The position numbers were made by a program, and so were the translations under genes. A DNA stretch of 64,000 bases, taken from Streptomyces yangpuensis. GTDB taxonomy: Bacteria; Actinomycetota; Actinomycetes; Streptomycetales; Streptomycetaceae. A model generated the notes under the pieces. That model did not search any database, was not told the DNA's origin, and saw only the letters and a list, made by a program, of their open reading frames with translations. The stretch is taken from assembly GCF_001005295.1 (NCBI RefSeq), contig NZ_LBMK01000001.1:993241-1057240 (forward strand). The letters run 5' to 3'. Below are positions 1 through 7,618 of the stretch, one piece after another. Within the stretch, counting starts at the first letter, position 1. Every line of letters starts with the position of its first letter.

Positions 1-341
1 CCACCTGCTGGCGCTCCCACGGCGAGCACCCCGCCACCCCCCGCCCCGCCGGCACCCGCTTCCGCAAGAACCCCCTGCGCCGCCTCATCACCCCCCGCGA
101 CGAAAGCGGCGAATACCTCCTCACCTCCTGGGGCCTGGTCGTGAGCGACGGCAACCGCGACGAACACGACATCCGCTACGACGAGATCGCCCTCGTCCGC
201 CACGAAGGCCCCGGCCGCGTCGTCCTCACCGGCTGCGGCTGCGACCTGCACATCCACCCGGACCACGTCGCCCGCGGCGAACGCCTCATCGCCGCCCTCG
301 ACGCCGCCGTCCCCGCCCACCTCGTCCACACCGACACCTGA
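1..341 (+). CDS. Unknown protein, C-terminal part (5' end outside window)
   Basis: The reading frame is open from base 3 and stops at 339-341, so the start lies upstream of the window. About 112 residues are visible. They include a basic stretch, then a predicted strand-rich region (LLTSWGLVVSDG, VVLTGCGCDLHIHP) and a final helix (RGERLIAALDAAV). The pattern of short strands followed by one C-terminal helix resembles PH-like or DUF-type domains, but I do not recognise the family. A GTG at 141 could be mistaken for the start, but the codon usage and protein-like sequence clearly continue upstream of it. It converges on the 5'-nucleotidase gene, and a strong shared hairpin lies between them. 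Confidence 0.6.
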   Translation, partial: TCWRSHGEHPATPRPAGTRFRKNPLRRLITPRDESGEYLLTSWGLVVSDGNRDEHDIRYDEIALVRHEGPGRVVLTGCGCDLHIHPDHVARGERLIAALDAAVPAHLVHTDT

Positions 342-350
342 AAACACGCG

Positions 351-386
351 CGGGGCCGGTGCCCGCCGCCGCGGGCACCGGCCCCG
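351..386. terminator. Bidirectional terminator hairpin
   Basis: A 16-bp perfect stem (351-366 with 371-386) closes a 4-base loop. It sits between two convergent genes and lacks a long T-run, as is usual for Streptomyces hairpin terminators. It would serve both the upstream partial gene and the 5'-nucleotidase gene. Confidence 0.85.
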
Positions 387-403
387 TCACGCGCGAGGGC
401 GAA

Positions 404-2212
404 CTAGAACACCGGCACGCCCGCCCGCGTCAGCCGCCAGTCCACCGAGGCGAACTGCGCCGGGTCGATCGTCCCCTTCGCCTTCACCCACTGGATGATC
501 GTGTTGCGGATCTCGTCCGAGTTCGACCACAACTGCTTCGCCTGCGGCACATGGGGGAAGTTCCCGCCACCCGACGCCCGGTAGTTGTTCACCGCCAGCA
601 CGAACTGCGCCGCCGGATCCACCGCCTTCCCCCCGAAGGACAACCCCGAGATCCGCGAACCCGCCGGCTGCGCGATGTCGATGTCGTACGCCAGCCCGTA
701 CACCGCGTCGTAGTTGTAGTCCGGAATCGACTCGGCGTTCGTCAGCTTCGCCGGATCCACCGCATCACCCGGCGCCGTCCGCACGAAGTACCGCGCCGAG
801 TACTCCAGATACTCCTTCAGCTGCGCCCCCGTCAGCAGCCGCGCCTCCATCGTGTTCTCGAACGGGTACAGACCCGCCGCATCCCGGATCGTCACCTGCC
901 CGGCCGGGATCGCCGCCGTCCGCGAGAAGCACGAAGCCTGCGACAGCACCGGCAGCGCCGCCCACTCGGTACCCGCCAGCGCCGCCTTCACCGTCTCCGC
1001 CTGCACATGGTTGATCAGATCGATGATCGGCACGTCCTTGACCGGACCCTCCGCCGAGGACATCGCCTGAGTCGAGGTACCGATCACCTGGTTCACGTAC
1101 GCCACGACCTTGCGGTGCTCGTCCGACAGCAGCCGCGTGATCTTCGCGTCCTCCGCCACCGTGTTCGAGTTCAGCACCTTCGCCGCGACCTTCGCCACCG
1201 ACCAGCGGCCCTTCTCCCACACCAGCTCGAAGTCGAACAGCGTCAGCCGCTGCCCCCACTTCAGCGGCTCCGACAGCACCACGTCCTTGCCGGTCGCCTT
1301 GTTCTTCACCCGGTACTCGGAGATCTCCGTGTGCGCGTGACCCACCAGGATCGCGTCGATCCCCGGCACCTGCTCCGCCACCAGCGCCGCCGCGTTCTCG
1401 ATGTACGGCAGCTGGTCACCGTAGGACGACGTACCGCTCGACCCCGAGTGCGCCGACACGATCACCACGTCCGCACCCATCGACCGCAGCCGCGGCACAT
1501 ACTTCGCCGCCTGCTCCTCCAGCCCCGGGAACGTCATCTTCCCCTGCACGTTCGCCTTGTCCCACAGCGCGATGCCCGGGTTCGTCAGCCCCAGCACCGC
1601 CACCTTCACGTCCCGACCGCAGGGCGTGCGCAGCTTGTGCATGCTGTACGGCGCGAACGCCGGCTTCAGCGTCTTCGCATCCAGCGCGTTCGCCCCCAGC
1701 AACGGGAAGTCGCACTGCTCCTCGAACTTCCGCAGCACCGGAATGCCGTAATTGAACTCGTGGTTCCCCAACGCCGCCGCGTCATAACCGATCGCGTTCA
1801 TCGCCTGCGCCATCGGGTGCACCGGACCACGCCGCGCCGTGATCGGATCGACCTTCGCGTAGTAGTACGACAGCTGCGTGCCCTGGATGGTGTCACCCGC
1901 GTCGATCAGCAGCGTGTTGCGCCGCCCCTTCTCCGCCCGCACCTGCTCCACCAGCGTCGAGATCTTCGCCAGACCGACGTCGTTGTGCGCCTTGTCGTCG
2001 AACTCCTTGTCCGTGAAGTAGTCCCAGTTGAAGACGTTCCCGTGCAGGTCGGTCGTCCCCATCACCGTGAACGCGTACGTCCGCGGCCCCTTCGCCTTCG
2101 CATCCTGCACCCCGGCGGCTGCCGAAGCCGGTGTGCTCGCGGCCCCCGCCAGCGCCACGGCCGCCCCCGTCGCGGCCGTGGTCCCTATGAAAGTCCTGCG
2201 GTCGAACGCCAT
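404..2212 (-). CDS. Exported bifunctional metallophosphatase/5'-nucleotidase
   Basis: This 602-residue protein belongs to the UshA/5'-nucleotidase family, which hydrolyses nucleotides or 2',3'-cyclic nucleotides outside the membrane to scavenge phosphate and nucleosides. The N-terminus has a twin-arginine signal (DRRTFIGTT followed by an Ala-rich hydrophobic stretch). The metal-binding motifs of the calcineurin-like domain are all visible: TTDLHGN, DAGDTIQGT, LGNHEFNYG, VSAHSG and GHAHTE. The C-terminal half is the substrate-binding 5'-nucleotidase domain. The length is normal for the family. The ATG at 2212 places the Tat motif at residues 4-8 and has a GAGGGAG ribosome site 4 bases upstream. 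It is divergent from the SIMPL gene. The exact substrate cannot be read from sequence. Confidence 0.92.
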   Translation of the reverse strand: MAFDRRTFIGTTAATGAAVALAGAASTPASAAAGVQDAKAKGPRTYAFTVMGTTDLHGNVFNWDYFTDKEFDDKAHNDVGLAKISTLVEQVRAEKGRRNTLLIDAGDTIQGTQLSYYYAKVDPITARRGPVHPMAQAMNAIGYDAAALGNHEFNYGIPVLRKFEEQCDFPLLGANALDAKTLKPAFAPYSMHKLRTPCGRDVKVAVLGLTNPGIALWDKANVQGKMTFPGLEEQAAKYVPRLRSMGADVVIVSAHSGSSGTSSYGDQLPYIENAAALVAEQVPGIDAILVGHAHTEISEYRVKNKATGKDVVLSEPLKWGQRLTLFDFELVWEKGRWSVAKVAAKVLNSNTVAEDAKITRLLSDEHRKVVAYVNQVIGTSTQAMSSAEGPVKDVPIIDLINHVQAETVKAALAGTEWAALPVLSQASCFSRTAAIPAGQVTIRDAAGLYPFENTMEARLLTGAQLKEYLEYSARYFVRTAPGDAVDPAKLTNAESIPDYNYDAVYGLAYDIDIAQPAGSRISGLSFGGKAVDPAAQFVLAVNNYRASGGGNFPHVPQAKQLWSNSDEIRNTIIQWVKAKGTIDPAQFASVDWRLTRAGVPVF

Positions 2213-2338
2213 GCCATCTCCCTCTTACGGCTGAACAACGCGCGTAGATTCTGACCCAGCAGTAACAAGCCGCAACACCCCCGCCAGGTTTCGATCCGGT
2301 GACCACACCCGAACGGGCGACAGTGCGAGAGTGAATCC

Positions 2339-3064
2339 ATGACCCAGGACGCAGCGCACACACCGCACGCATCCCACCAGCCCTACGGCACCCCCGAAGT
2401 ACCCCGCGTAGCAGTCCGCGGCGAAGCCCGCCTCGAAGTCGACCCCGAGATCGCCCGCATCGGCATCACCGTCAACGCCCGCGGCACCGACCGCCGCACG
2501 GCACTCGAAGACCTCACCCGCCGCAACAACACCGTCCTCGACCTCATCAAAAGCTACGGCGACCCCGTCGAGAAACTCGAAACCGGCGCCCTCTCCATCA
2601 CCCCCGAACTCACCCGCCACGGCCGCGCCGAACGCGTCCGCGCCTACCACGGCCGAGTCCACATCACCGCCGAACTCAGCGACTTCACCACCCTCGGCGA
2701 ACTCACCACCCGCCTCGCCGACCTCGAACTCACCCAGGTCGACGGCCCCTGGTGGGCCCTGCGCCCCACCTCACCCGCCCACGGCGAAGCCCGCCGGCAA
2801 GCCGTACTCGAAGCCGTCCAGCGCGCCCGCGAATACGCCGAAGCCCTCGGCGCCCGCCTCTCCGCCCTCGTCGAACTCGCCGACCTCGGAGCCGAGAACG
2901 CCGCCCCCTTCCCCCAGGCCCCCGGCGGATCCGGCATGCGCACCATGGCCTTCAGCACCGCCACCGAGGACGCCGGCCCCCCGCCGCTCGACCTCGAACC
3001 CCAGCGCCAGACCGTCTACGCCCAGGTGAACGCACGCTTCACCATGACCCCGCCCCAACTCTGA
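2339..3064 (+). CDS. SIMPL domain protein (DUF541)
   Basis: The 241-residue product fits the SIMPL/DUF541 family. The diagnostic start is VRGEARLEVDPEIARIGITV, and the family's alternation of strands and a long helix follows (RRTALEDLTRRNNTVLDLIK). It has no signal peptide, so it is probably cytoplasmic, unlike many exported SIMPL proteins. The biochemical role of the family is not established; some members are linked to oxidative stress or signalling complexes. The ATG at 2339 lies 127 bases from the divergent 5'-nucleotidase start. The gene is monocistronic and ends at a clear hairpin. Confidence 0.85.
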   Translation: MTQDAAHTPHASHQPYGTPEVPRVAVRGEARLEVDPEIARIGITVNARGTDRRTALEDLTRRNNTVLDLIKSYGDPVEKLETGALSITPELTRHGRAERVRAYHGRVHITAELSDFTTLGELTTRLADLELTQVDGPWWALRPTSPAHGEARRQAVLEAVQRAREYAEALGARLSALVELADLGAENAAPFPQAPGGSGMRTMAFSTATEDAGPPPLDLEPQRQTVYAQVNARFTMTPPQL

Positions 3065-3100
3065 AACGCGGAACTCGGAAACGCGGATAAAACGGGCCCC

Positions 3101-3124
3101 GGGGGTGCTCATCAGAGCACCCCC
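3101..3124 (+). terminator. Terminator of the SIMPL gene
   Basis: A perfect 10-bp stem (3101-3110 with 3115-3124) with loop ATCA begins 37 bases after the SIMPL stop codon. No long T-run follows. Confidence 0.8.
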
Positions 3125-3132
3125 ACGCACAT

Positions 3133-3171
3133 TCAACAATTGTCAACAACCTTTTGCCCATTGGTTGTTGA
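3133..3171. promoter_or_regulatory. Candidate operator upstream of pyk: three TTGTTGA heptamers
   Basis: The heptamer TTGTTGA occurs twice on the minus strand (3133-3139 and 3143-3149, exactly 10 bp apart) and once on the plus strand (3165-3171). The second and third copies form a 9-bp inverted repeat with an 11-base gap. The first two overlap a small palindrome, ACAATTGT (3136-3143). The site is AT-rich against a very GC-rich background and lies about 55-90 bases upstream of the pyk start. Regulator unknown. Confidence 0.45.
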
Positions 3172-3224
3172 GAGGACACCAGGAAGCGATTACCTACCCG
3201 TTGGTAGGGGAATAGGCTCGCCCC

Positions 3225-4652
3225 ATGCGCCGAGCGAAAATCGTATGTACCCTGGGCCCCGCCACCGACTCATACGACCAGATCAAAGCACTGGTCGAAG
3301 CCGGAATGGACATCGCCCGACTCAACCTCAGCCACGGCACCTACGCCGAACACGAGGAGCGCTACCAACGCGTACGCAAGGCCTCCGACGAGACCGGCCG
3401 CAGCGTCGGCATCCTCGCCGACCTTCAAGGCCCGAAGATCCGCCTCGGCCGCTTCCACGAAGGCCCCGTACTCCTTGAACGCGGCGACGACTTCACCATC
3501 ACCGTCGAAGACCACCCCGGCGACCGCCACACCTGCGGCACCACCTACAAAGGACTCGCCGCAGACGTCACCACCGGCGAACGCATCCTCGTCGACGACG
3601 GCCGCGTCACCCTCGAAGTCACCCACGTCGACGGACCCCACGTCCACACCCGGGTCATCGAAGGCGGCATGGTCTCCGACCACAAAGGCCTCAACCTCCC
3701 CGGCGTAGCCGTCTCCGTCCCCGCCCTCTCCGACAAGGACATCGAAGACCTCCGCTGGGCCCTGCGCACCGGCGCCGACGTCATCGCCCTCTCCTTCGTC
3801 CGCAGCGGCCGCGACATCGAAGACGTCCACCGCATCATGGACGAAGAAGGCCGCCGCCTCCCCGTCATCGCCAAGATCGAAAAGCCCCAGGCCGTCGACA
3901 ACATCGACGACATCGTCGCCGCGTTCGACGGCATCATGGTCGCCCGCGGCGACCTCGGCGTCGAAATGCCCCTGGAACACGTCCCGATCGTCCAGAAGCG
4001 CGCCATCAAACTTGCCAAGCGCAACGCCAAACCCGTCATCGTCGCCACCCAGATGCTCGACTCGATGATCGACAACTCCCGCCCCACCCGCGCCGAAGCC
4101 TCCGACGTCGCCAACGCCGTCATCGACGGCACCGACGCCGTCATGCTCTCCGGCGAGACCAGCGTCGGCAAATACCCCGTCGAAACCGTCCGCACCATGT
4201 CCCGCATCGTCGAAGCCGCCGAAGAGGACATCCTCGCCAAGGGCCTCCCGCCCCTCACCGACCGCAACAAGCCCCGCACCCAAGGCGGAGCCGTCGCCCG
4301 CGCCGCCGCCGAAATGGGCGACTTCCTCGACGCCAAGTTCCTCATCGCCTTCACCCAGAGCGGCGACACCGTCCGCCGACTCTCCCGCTACCGCTCACCC
4401 ATCCCCCTCCTCGCCTTCACCCCCGACCCCGCCACCCGCTCCCAGCTCAACCTCACCTGGGGCGTCGAAACCTTCCTCGGCCCCCACGTCGACTCCACCG
4501 ACGCCATGGTCGCCCAGGTCGAAGAAGAACTCTTGCGCATCGGCCGCTGCGTGACCGGCGACACCGTCGTCATCACCGCCGGCTCACCCCCCGGCGTCAG
4601 CGGCTCCACCAACCTCGTCCGCATCCACCACATCGGCGACCCCGTCCGCTGA
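3225..4652 (+). CDS. pyk: Pyruvate kinase
   Basis: Pyruvate kinase catalyses the last step of glycolysis, phosphoenolpyruvate plus ADP to pyruvate plus ATP. The 475 residues cover the whole enzyme. Visible motifs are the N-terminal KIVCTLGPA and RLNLSHG, the substrate and metal region ADLQGPKIRLG, the Mg-binding GIMVARGDLGVE, then ATQMLDSM and LSGETSVGKYPVE, followed by the C-terminal allosteric domain. The ATG at 3225 gives the usual N-terminus MRRAKIVCT. A TAGGCT box at 3213-3218 lies only 6 bases from this ATG, so a leaderless transcript is possible. Alternatively, a short leader containing a 6-bp hairpin (3193-3208) could be translated from GGTAGGGG, although that is 14 bases away. The gene is monocistronic, with a candidate operator upstream and a terminator downstream. 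Confidence 0.97.
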   Translation: MRRAKIVCTLGPATDSYDQIKALVEAGMDIARLNLSHGTYAEHEERYQRVRKASDETGRSVGILADLQGPKIRLGRFHEGPVLLERGDDFTITVEDHPGDRHTCGTTYKGLAADVTTGERILVDDGRVTLEVTHVDGPHVHTRVIEGGMVSDHKGLNLPGVAVSVPALSDKDIEDLRWALRTGADVIALSFVRSGRDIEDVHRIMDEEGRRLPVIAKIEKPQAVDNIDDIVAAFDGIMVARGDLGVEMPLEHVPIVQKRAIKLAKRNAKPVIVATQMLDSMIDNSRPTRAEASDVANAVIDGTDAVMLSGETSVGKYPVETVRTMSRIVEAAEEDILAKGLPPLTDRNKPRTQGGAVARAAAEMGDFLDAKFLIAFTQSGDTVRRLSRYRSPIPLLAFTPDPATRSQLNLTWGVETFLGPHVDSTDAMVAQVEEELLRIGRCVTGDTVVITAGSPPGVSGSTNLVRIHHIGDPVR

Positions 4653-4668
4653 CCCCCACACCCACCAC

Positions 4669-4698
4669 CGCGCCGGGCCCACCGAACGGCCCGGCGCG
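4669..4698 (+). terminator. Terminator of pyk
   Basis: An 11-bp stem (4669-4679 with 4688-4698) and an 8-base loop begin 17 bases after the pyk stop codon. Confidence 0.8.
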
Positions 4699-4716
4699 AC
4701 GCCGGCGCGACACCCC

Positions 4717-4747
4717 TTGACCCCAAGTCCACTTGAGGTCCTACGGT
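4717..4747 (+). promoter_or_regulatory. MerR/SoxR-type promoter and operator for the marR gene
   Basis: A -35 box TTGACC (4717-4722) and a -10 box TACGGT (4742-4747) are separated by 19 bp. This long spacer is the hallmark of MerR-family activated promoters. An 18-bp dyad, CCCCAAGTCCACTTGAGG (4721-4738), fills the spacer. It matches the SoxR box CCTCAAGTTAACTTGAGG at 15 of 18 positions. The ATG at 4755 is 7 bases past the -10 box, so the transcript is predicted to be leaderless. Confidence 0.75.
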
Positions 4748-4754
4748 CACCCAC

Positions 4755-5213
4755 ATGACCACCACCCGGCAGTACTCCCGCGAACAACTCGCCGCCCAGC
4801 CCATCGGCCACTGGAGCCGCACGGCCGCCGGCCTCGTCATCGCAGGCCTCCGCACCGCCCTCGCCGAGGAACACCTCACCCAACCCCACTGGTGGACCCT
4901 CAACCACGTCGCCGGCGCCCCGGGCCACTGGACCCGCCCCGCCCTCACCGCGAAGCTCACCCCGTACGACGACCAGCACACCGACTTCGACACCGTCTAC
5001 GACGACCTCGCAGCCCGCGGCTGGCTCACCGAGACCACCGACGGCCTCACCCTGACCGAGGCGGGCGAGGCCGGACGCCTCCGCGCCCACGACCGCAACG
5101 CCAAGGTCCACACGAGGCTGCGAGAAGGCATCGACGACGCCGCATACGCCACCACGATCGACGTCCTGCGCCGCATCGTCGCCAACCTCGGCGGCGACGG
5201 CGACCTGCCGTAG
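4755..5213 (+). CDS. MarR-like winged-helix protein
   Basis: The 152-residue product has the size and helix pattern of a MarR-family winged-helix DNA-binding protein. An N-terminal helix (WSRTAAGLVIAGLRTAL) comes first, then a recognition-helix region (WTRPALTAKLTPY) and a wing (DDLAARGWLTETTDGLTLTEAGE), then a C-terminal dimerisation helix. The motif 'L..RGWL....DGLTLTEAG' is typical of MarR wings. Its promoter looks SoxR-controlled, so it is likely induced by redox-active compounds. No soxR gene lies beside it. The leaderless ATG at 4755 is chosen because it lies 7 bases after the -10 box. The target genes are unknown. Confidence 0.75.
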   Translation: MTTTRQYSREQLAAQPIGHWSRTAAGLVIAGLRTALAEEHLTQPHWWTLNHVAGAPGHWTRPALTAKLTPYDDQHTDFDTVYDDLAARGWLTETTDGLTLTEAGEAGRLRAHDRNAKVHTRLREGIDDAAYATTIDVLRRIVANLGGDGDLP

Positions 5214-5263
5214 CCGAAGAAAGGGCTGGCGGCAGGCCCCGGCCGCCCAGTAGGAAGGGCGGC

Positions 5264-5848
5264 ATGAGCACCTCCATACGGACCTTCGCCCGCACCACGC
5301 TCGACCTCGGCGACGCGCAGCTCCACCCCTGGGGCCGCAAGCCCGCCGGACCGGAACTCCTCGACGACCTCGTCGCCGCCGCGGCCGACCCGGCGATCGC
5401 CCTCTGGAACCCCCTCCCGGCCGCCGACCACGAAGCCGCCCGCGCCTGGCTCGACGCCCGCGAGGACGGCTGGGACCGGGGCGCGGGCGCGGCCTTCGCG
5501 GTACTGGCCGCCACCGACGGCGCCCTGCTCGGCACCGTCAACCTCCGCTGGGTCGACCGCGCCGACGGCCTGGCCATGATCGGCTACTGGTTCCTGCCGG
5601 ACGCCCGCGGTCGCGGCCTCGCCACCCGCGCCACCAGGGCGGTCACCACCTGGGGCTTCCGCACGGGCGGCGCCCGCCGGATCGAACTCGCCCACGCCGC
5701 CGGCAACGAGGCCTCCTGCCGCGTCGCCCACCGCTGCGGCTACCTCCCCGAGGGCGTCCTGCGCGAGTCCCACCTCTTCGGCGACGGCCGCCACCACGAC
5801 GAACACCTCCACGCCCGCCTCGCCACCGACCCGGAACCGGGCCCCTAG
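5264..5848 (+). CDS. GNAT-family N-acetyltransferase (RimJ/RimL type)
   Basis: The 194-residue protein looks like a GNAT acetyltransferase of the RimJ/RimL subgroup, which transfers acetyl from acetyl-CoA to an amino group. Visible features are the strand TVNLRWVDRADGLAMIGYWFLP, the acetyl-CoA loop DARGRGLATRATRAV, and the C-terminal NEASCRVAHRCGYLPEGVLRE typical of the subgroup (N-x-S-x-R-V-x-x-x-C-G-Y). The ATG at 5264 has GGAAGGG 4 bases upstream and gives a standard length. An open frame extends further upstream but has no protein-like character. The gene meets the LAGLIDADG gene tail to tail, overlapping by 4 bases. The substrate is unknown. Confidence 0.88.
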   Translation: MSTSIRTFARTTLDLGDAQLHPWGRKPAGPELLDDLVAAAADPAIALWNPLPAADHEAARAWLDAREDGWDRGAGAAFAVLAATDGALLGTVNLRWVDRADGLAMIGYWFLPDARGRGLATRATRAVTTWGFRTGGARRIELAHAAGNEASCRVAHRCGYLPEGVLRESHLFGDGRHHDEHLHARLATDPEPGP

Positions 5849-6630
5849 TACTTCGGCCCGATGTGGGCGTCCATGAGGGCTACGCAGTCCTTGCGGGCGA
5901 TGGAGACGTTGAAGGGGTCGCTGCCGCGCGCGAGGACGGTCCACCGGACGCCGACCTTCGCGAGGGTGTCGGTGCAGAGCTTCCGGATGTCGTCGGACTT
6001 GTTGGTGAAGAAGTACCGCGGGTACTCGTAACGCTTGCCGTTGCGCACGGTCCAGTTGGTGACCCGACACCCGTCGGAGTGGATCAGCCCCCGGAGGAAC
6101 TCCCACGGGTGGGCGTCGACGATCTCCTGCTGCCAGTCTTCGAGGACGATCCGCCGCTCGTGCTTCTTCCCGGGCCCGTGCTGCGGGAACAGGCACGTCC
6201 AGTGCCATGTGTACGACTTGACTTCGACGCAGCCGTGCTGCCGGCGCCGGCCCACCTTCGGCTGGGGCATGACCCGGTGCATGGCTTCTTCCGCTGCGTC
6301 GATGAGCCCCGGCTGTGACGCGTTGCAGAAGATGGACAGGTGGTGCTGCTTGTACTTGGAGATGATGTGGCCGTCTCCGAGGTACAGGCCCAGGAGGTAG
6401 GCGTAGGCGGGGCGGTCCAATTCCCGAGTCGTGCAGCGCGGACAATCGGTGGGTTGGACGTACACCTCGCCGCGCTGTCTGCGGTCCTCGTGTCGCCACC
6501 AGCCGACTGTTCCTCGGGGGATGCCCAGGTGCTCGGCCACGACCCTGTTGGTCACACCTCTGCGCAGCAGAAGGACTGCTTCTTCGCGTATCGCGGGATT
6601 GTGCTCCACGTACGGGAGCTTTGCCGACAT
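5845..6630 (-). CDS. Solitary HTH/LAGLIDADG-type endonuclease-like protein
   Basis: From the ATG at 6630 the protein has 261 residues (a TTG at 6648 is an alternative start). The N-terminal region (about 12-46) is a helix-turn-helix (TNRVVAEHLGIPRGTVGWWRHE), followed by a CxxC pair (CPRC, 63-66). Two LAGLIDADG-like motifs lie 100 residues apart: YLLGLYLGDGH (78-88) and FLRGLIHSDGC (178-188). Each has an acidic residue at the catalytic position. This is the layout of a single-chain homing endonuclease, although such domains have also been recruited as regulators. It is not inside an intron or intein. It lies directly downstream of the tRNA on the same strand, and the DNA around its start is AT-richer than its neighbours, which suggests past transfer. 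Cleavage activity is not proven. Confidence 0.7.
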   Translation of the reverse strand: MSAKLPYVEHNPAIREEAVLLLRRGVTNRVVAEHLGIPRGTVGWWRHEDRRQRGEVYVQPTDCPRCTTRELDRPAYAYLLGLYLGDGHIISKYKQHHLSIFCNASQPGLIDAAEEAMHRVMPQPKVGRRRQHGCVEVKSYTWHWTCLFPQHGPGKKHERRIVLEDWQQEIVDAHPWEFLRGLIHSDGCRVTNWTVRNGKRYEYPRYFFTNKSDDIRKLCTDTLAKVGVRWTVLARGSDPFNVSIARKDCVALMDAHIGPKY

Positions 6631-6720
6631 TCGGCCGGTCGGTCGCAATTCGAAGTTTCGTTCACTGCGACGAGTGAAGATCGCGAAATTCGCTTGGCGA
6701 CCTTGAAATCGAAGGAGAAG

Positions 6721-6793
6721 TGCCCCGGGTCGGATTCGAACCGACGCTGAATGGGTTTTGAATCCATGGCCTCTGCCGCTGGGCTACCGGGGC
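6721..6793 (-). tRNA. tRNA with anticodon CAA (Leu by anticodon), class I fold
   Basis: Read on the minus strand, 73 bases fold as a cloverleaf. There is a 7-bp acceptor stem (GCCCCGG/CCGGGGC), discriminator A, U8, a D-arm with A14, G18 and G19, an anticodon loop TTCAAAA, and a T-arm GTCGG-TTCGAAT-CCGAC. The variable loop has only 5 bases, so this is a class I body, whereas bacterial leucine tRNAs normally have a long variable arm. The anticodon stem has an A31-C39 mismatch at the loop side and the D-stem a C13-A22 mismatch. CCA is not encoded. The anticodon CAA would read UUG. It could be a real unorthodox tRNA, a degenerate copy, or an isotype-switched tRNA. Confidence 0.8.
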
Positions 6794-6892
6794 CCCTTCG
6801 AAATGAAGGATACAGAAGACCCTCCGTGTCACAAACATACAGGAGCTAGGTAGGCTCGGGGGAGCTGAATCGCCTTGCAACAAGGAGCCCCC

Positions 6893-7546
6893 GTGACCGC
6901 CGAGCACGAGTCGACGCCCATGCCCGACGCCGACCAGTCGCACGTTCCGCCGATGACGACCCGGGTCGTCATCGCCGAGGACGAGGCGCTCATCCGTCTC
7001 GACCTCAAAGAGATGCTCGAAGAAGAGGGCTACTCCGTCGTCGGCGAGGCCGGCGACGGGCAGACGGCCGTCGAGCTCGCCCGCGAGCACCGGCCCGACC
7101 TGGTCATCCTCGACGTGAAGATGCCCGTCCTGGACGGGATCTCCGCCGCCGAGAAGATCGCCCAGGAGTCCATCGCCCCCGTCCTGATGCTGACGGCGTT
7201 CTCGCAGCGCGACCTCGTCGAGCGGGCCCGGGACGCCGGGGCCATGGCGTACCTGGTGAAGCCGTTCAGCAAGAGCGACGTGGTGCCGGCCATCGAGATG
7301 GCCGTGTCCCGGTTCGCCGAGCTGCGCGCGCTGGAGCAGGAGGTCGCCGACCTCTCGCAGCGGCTGGAGACCCGCAAGCTGGTCGACCGGGCGAAGAGCA
7401 TCCTGCAGACGCAGTACGGGCTGACCGAGCCGGCGGCCTTCCGCTGGATCCAGAAGTCGTCCATGGACCGCCGGATGTCCATGCAGCAGGTCGCCGAGGT
7501 GGTCATCGAGGACGCCGAGGCGAAGAAGAAGGAGAGCGGGAAGTAG
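6893..7546 (+). CDS. pdtaR: ANTAR response regulator (PdtaR type)
   Basis: The 217-residue protein has an N-terminal receiver domain and a C-terminal ANTAR RNA-binding domain. Receiver landmarks are IAEDEALIRLDL (acidic pocket), the phosphoacceptor Asp in LVILDVKMPV, the Thr in LMLTAFS and the Lys in YLVKPFS. ANTAR landmarks are the coiled linker LEQEVADLSQRLETRKLVDRAK and the three helices with the conserved Ala and aromatic residues (AKSILQTQYGLTEPAAFRWIQ). PdtaR proteins, phosphorylated by the histidine kinase PdtaS, bind paired hexaloop hairpins and prevent termination. GTG at 6893 is chosen because AAGGAG lies 5 bases upstream; an upstream TTG (6875) lacks this. The gene is monocistronic and converges on livF across a terminator. 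No partner kinase is nearby. Confidence 0.93.
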   Translation: MTAEHESTPMPDADQSHVPPMTTRVVIAEDEALIRLDLKEMLEEEGYSVVGEAGDGQTAVELAREHRPDLVILDVKMPVLDGISAAEKIAQESIAPVLMLTAFSQRDLVERARDAGAMAYLVKPFSKSDVVPAIEMAVSRFAELRALEQEVADLSQRLETRKLVDRAKSILQTQYGLTEPAAFRWIQKSSMDRRMSMQQVAEVVIEDAEAKKKESGK

Positions 7547-7574
7547 TTCCCGTCCCGGGCTTCCCGGAACATGC

Positions 7575-7610
7575 GTGAGGCCCGCCTCCCCCGAGGGAGG
7601 CGGGCCTCAC
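7575..7610. terminator. Bidirectional terminator between pdtaR and livF
   Basis: A perfect 16-bp stem (7575-7590 with 7595-7610) with loop CCGA lies between the convergent ends of pdtaR and the liv operon. Confidence 0.9.
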
Positions 7611-7618
7611 ACGTTGTG

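Noticed and set aside
317..334. TGTCGGTG on the minus strand near the start of the window
   Set aside because: It lies in coding sequence and has no TAnnnT at the required distance and no gene start downstream.
359..2254. A 631-codon open frame opposite the 5'-nucleotidase
   Set aside because: It is Arg/His-rich with no domain, and is the expected antisense shadow of a GC-biased gene whose motifs are unambiguous on the minus strand.
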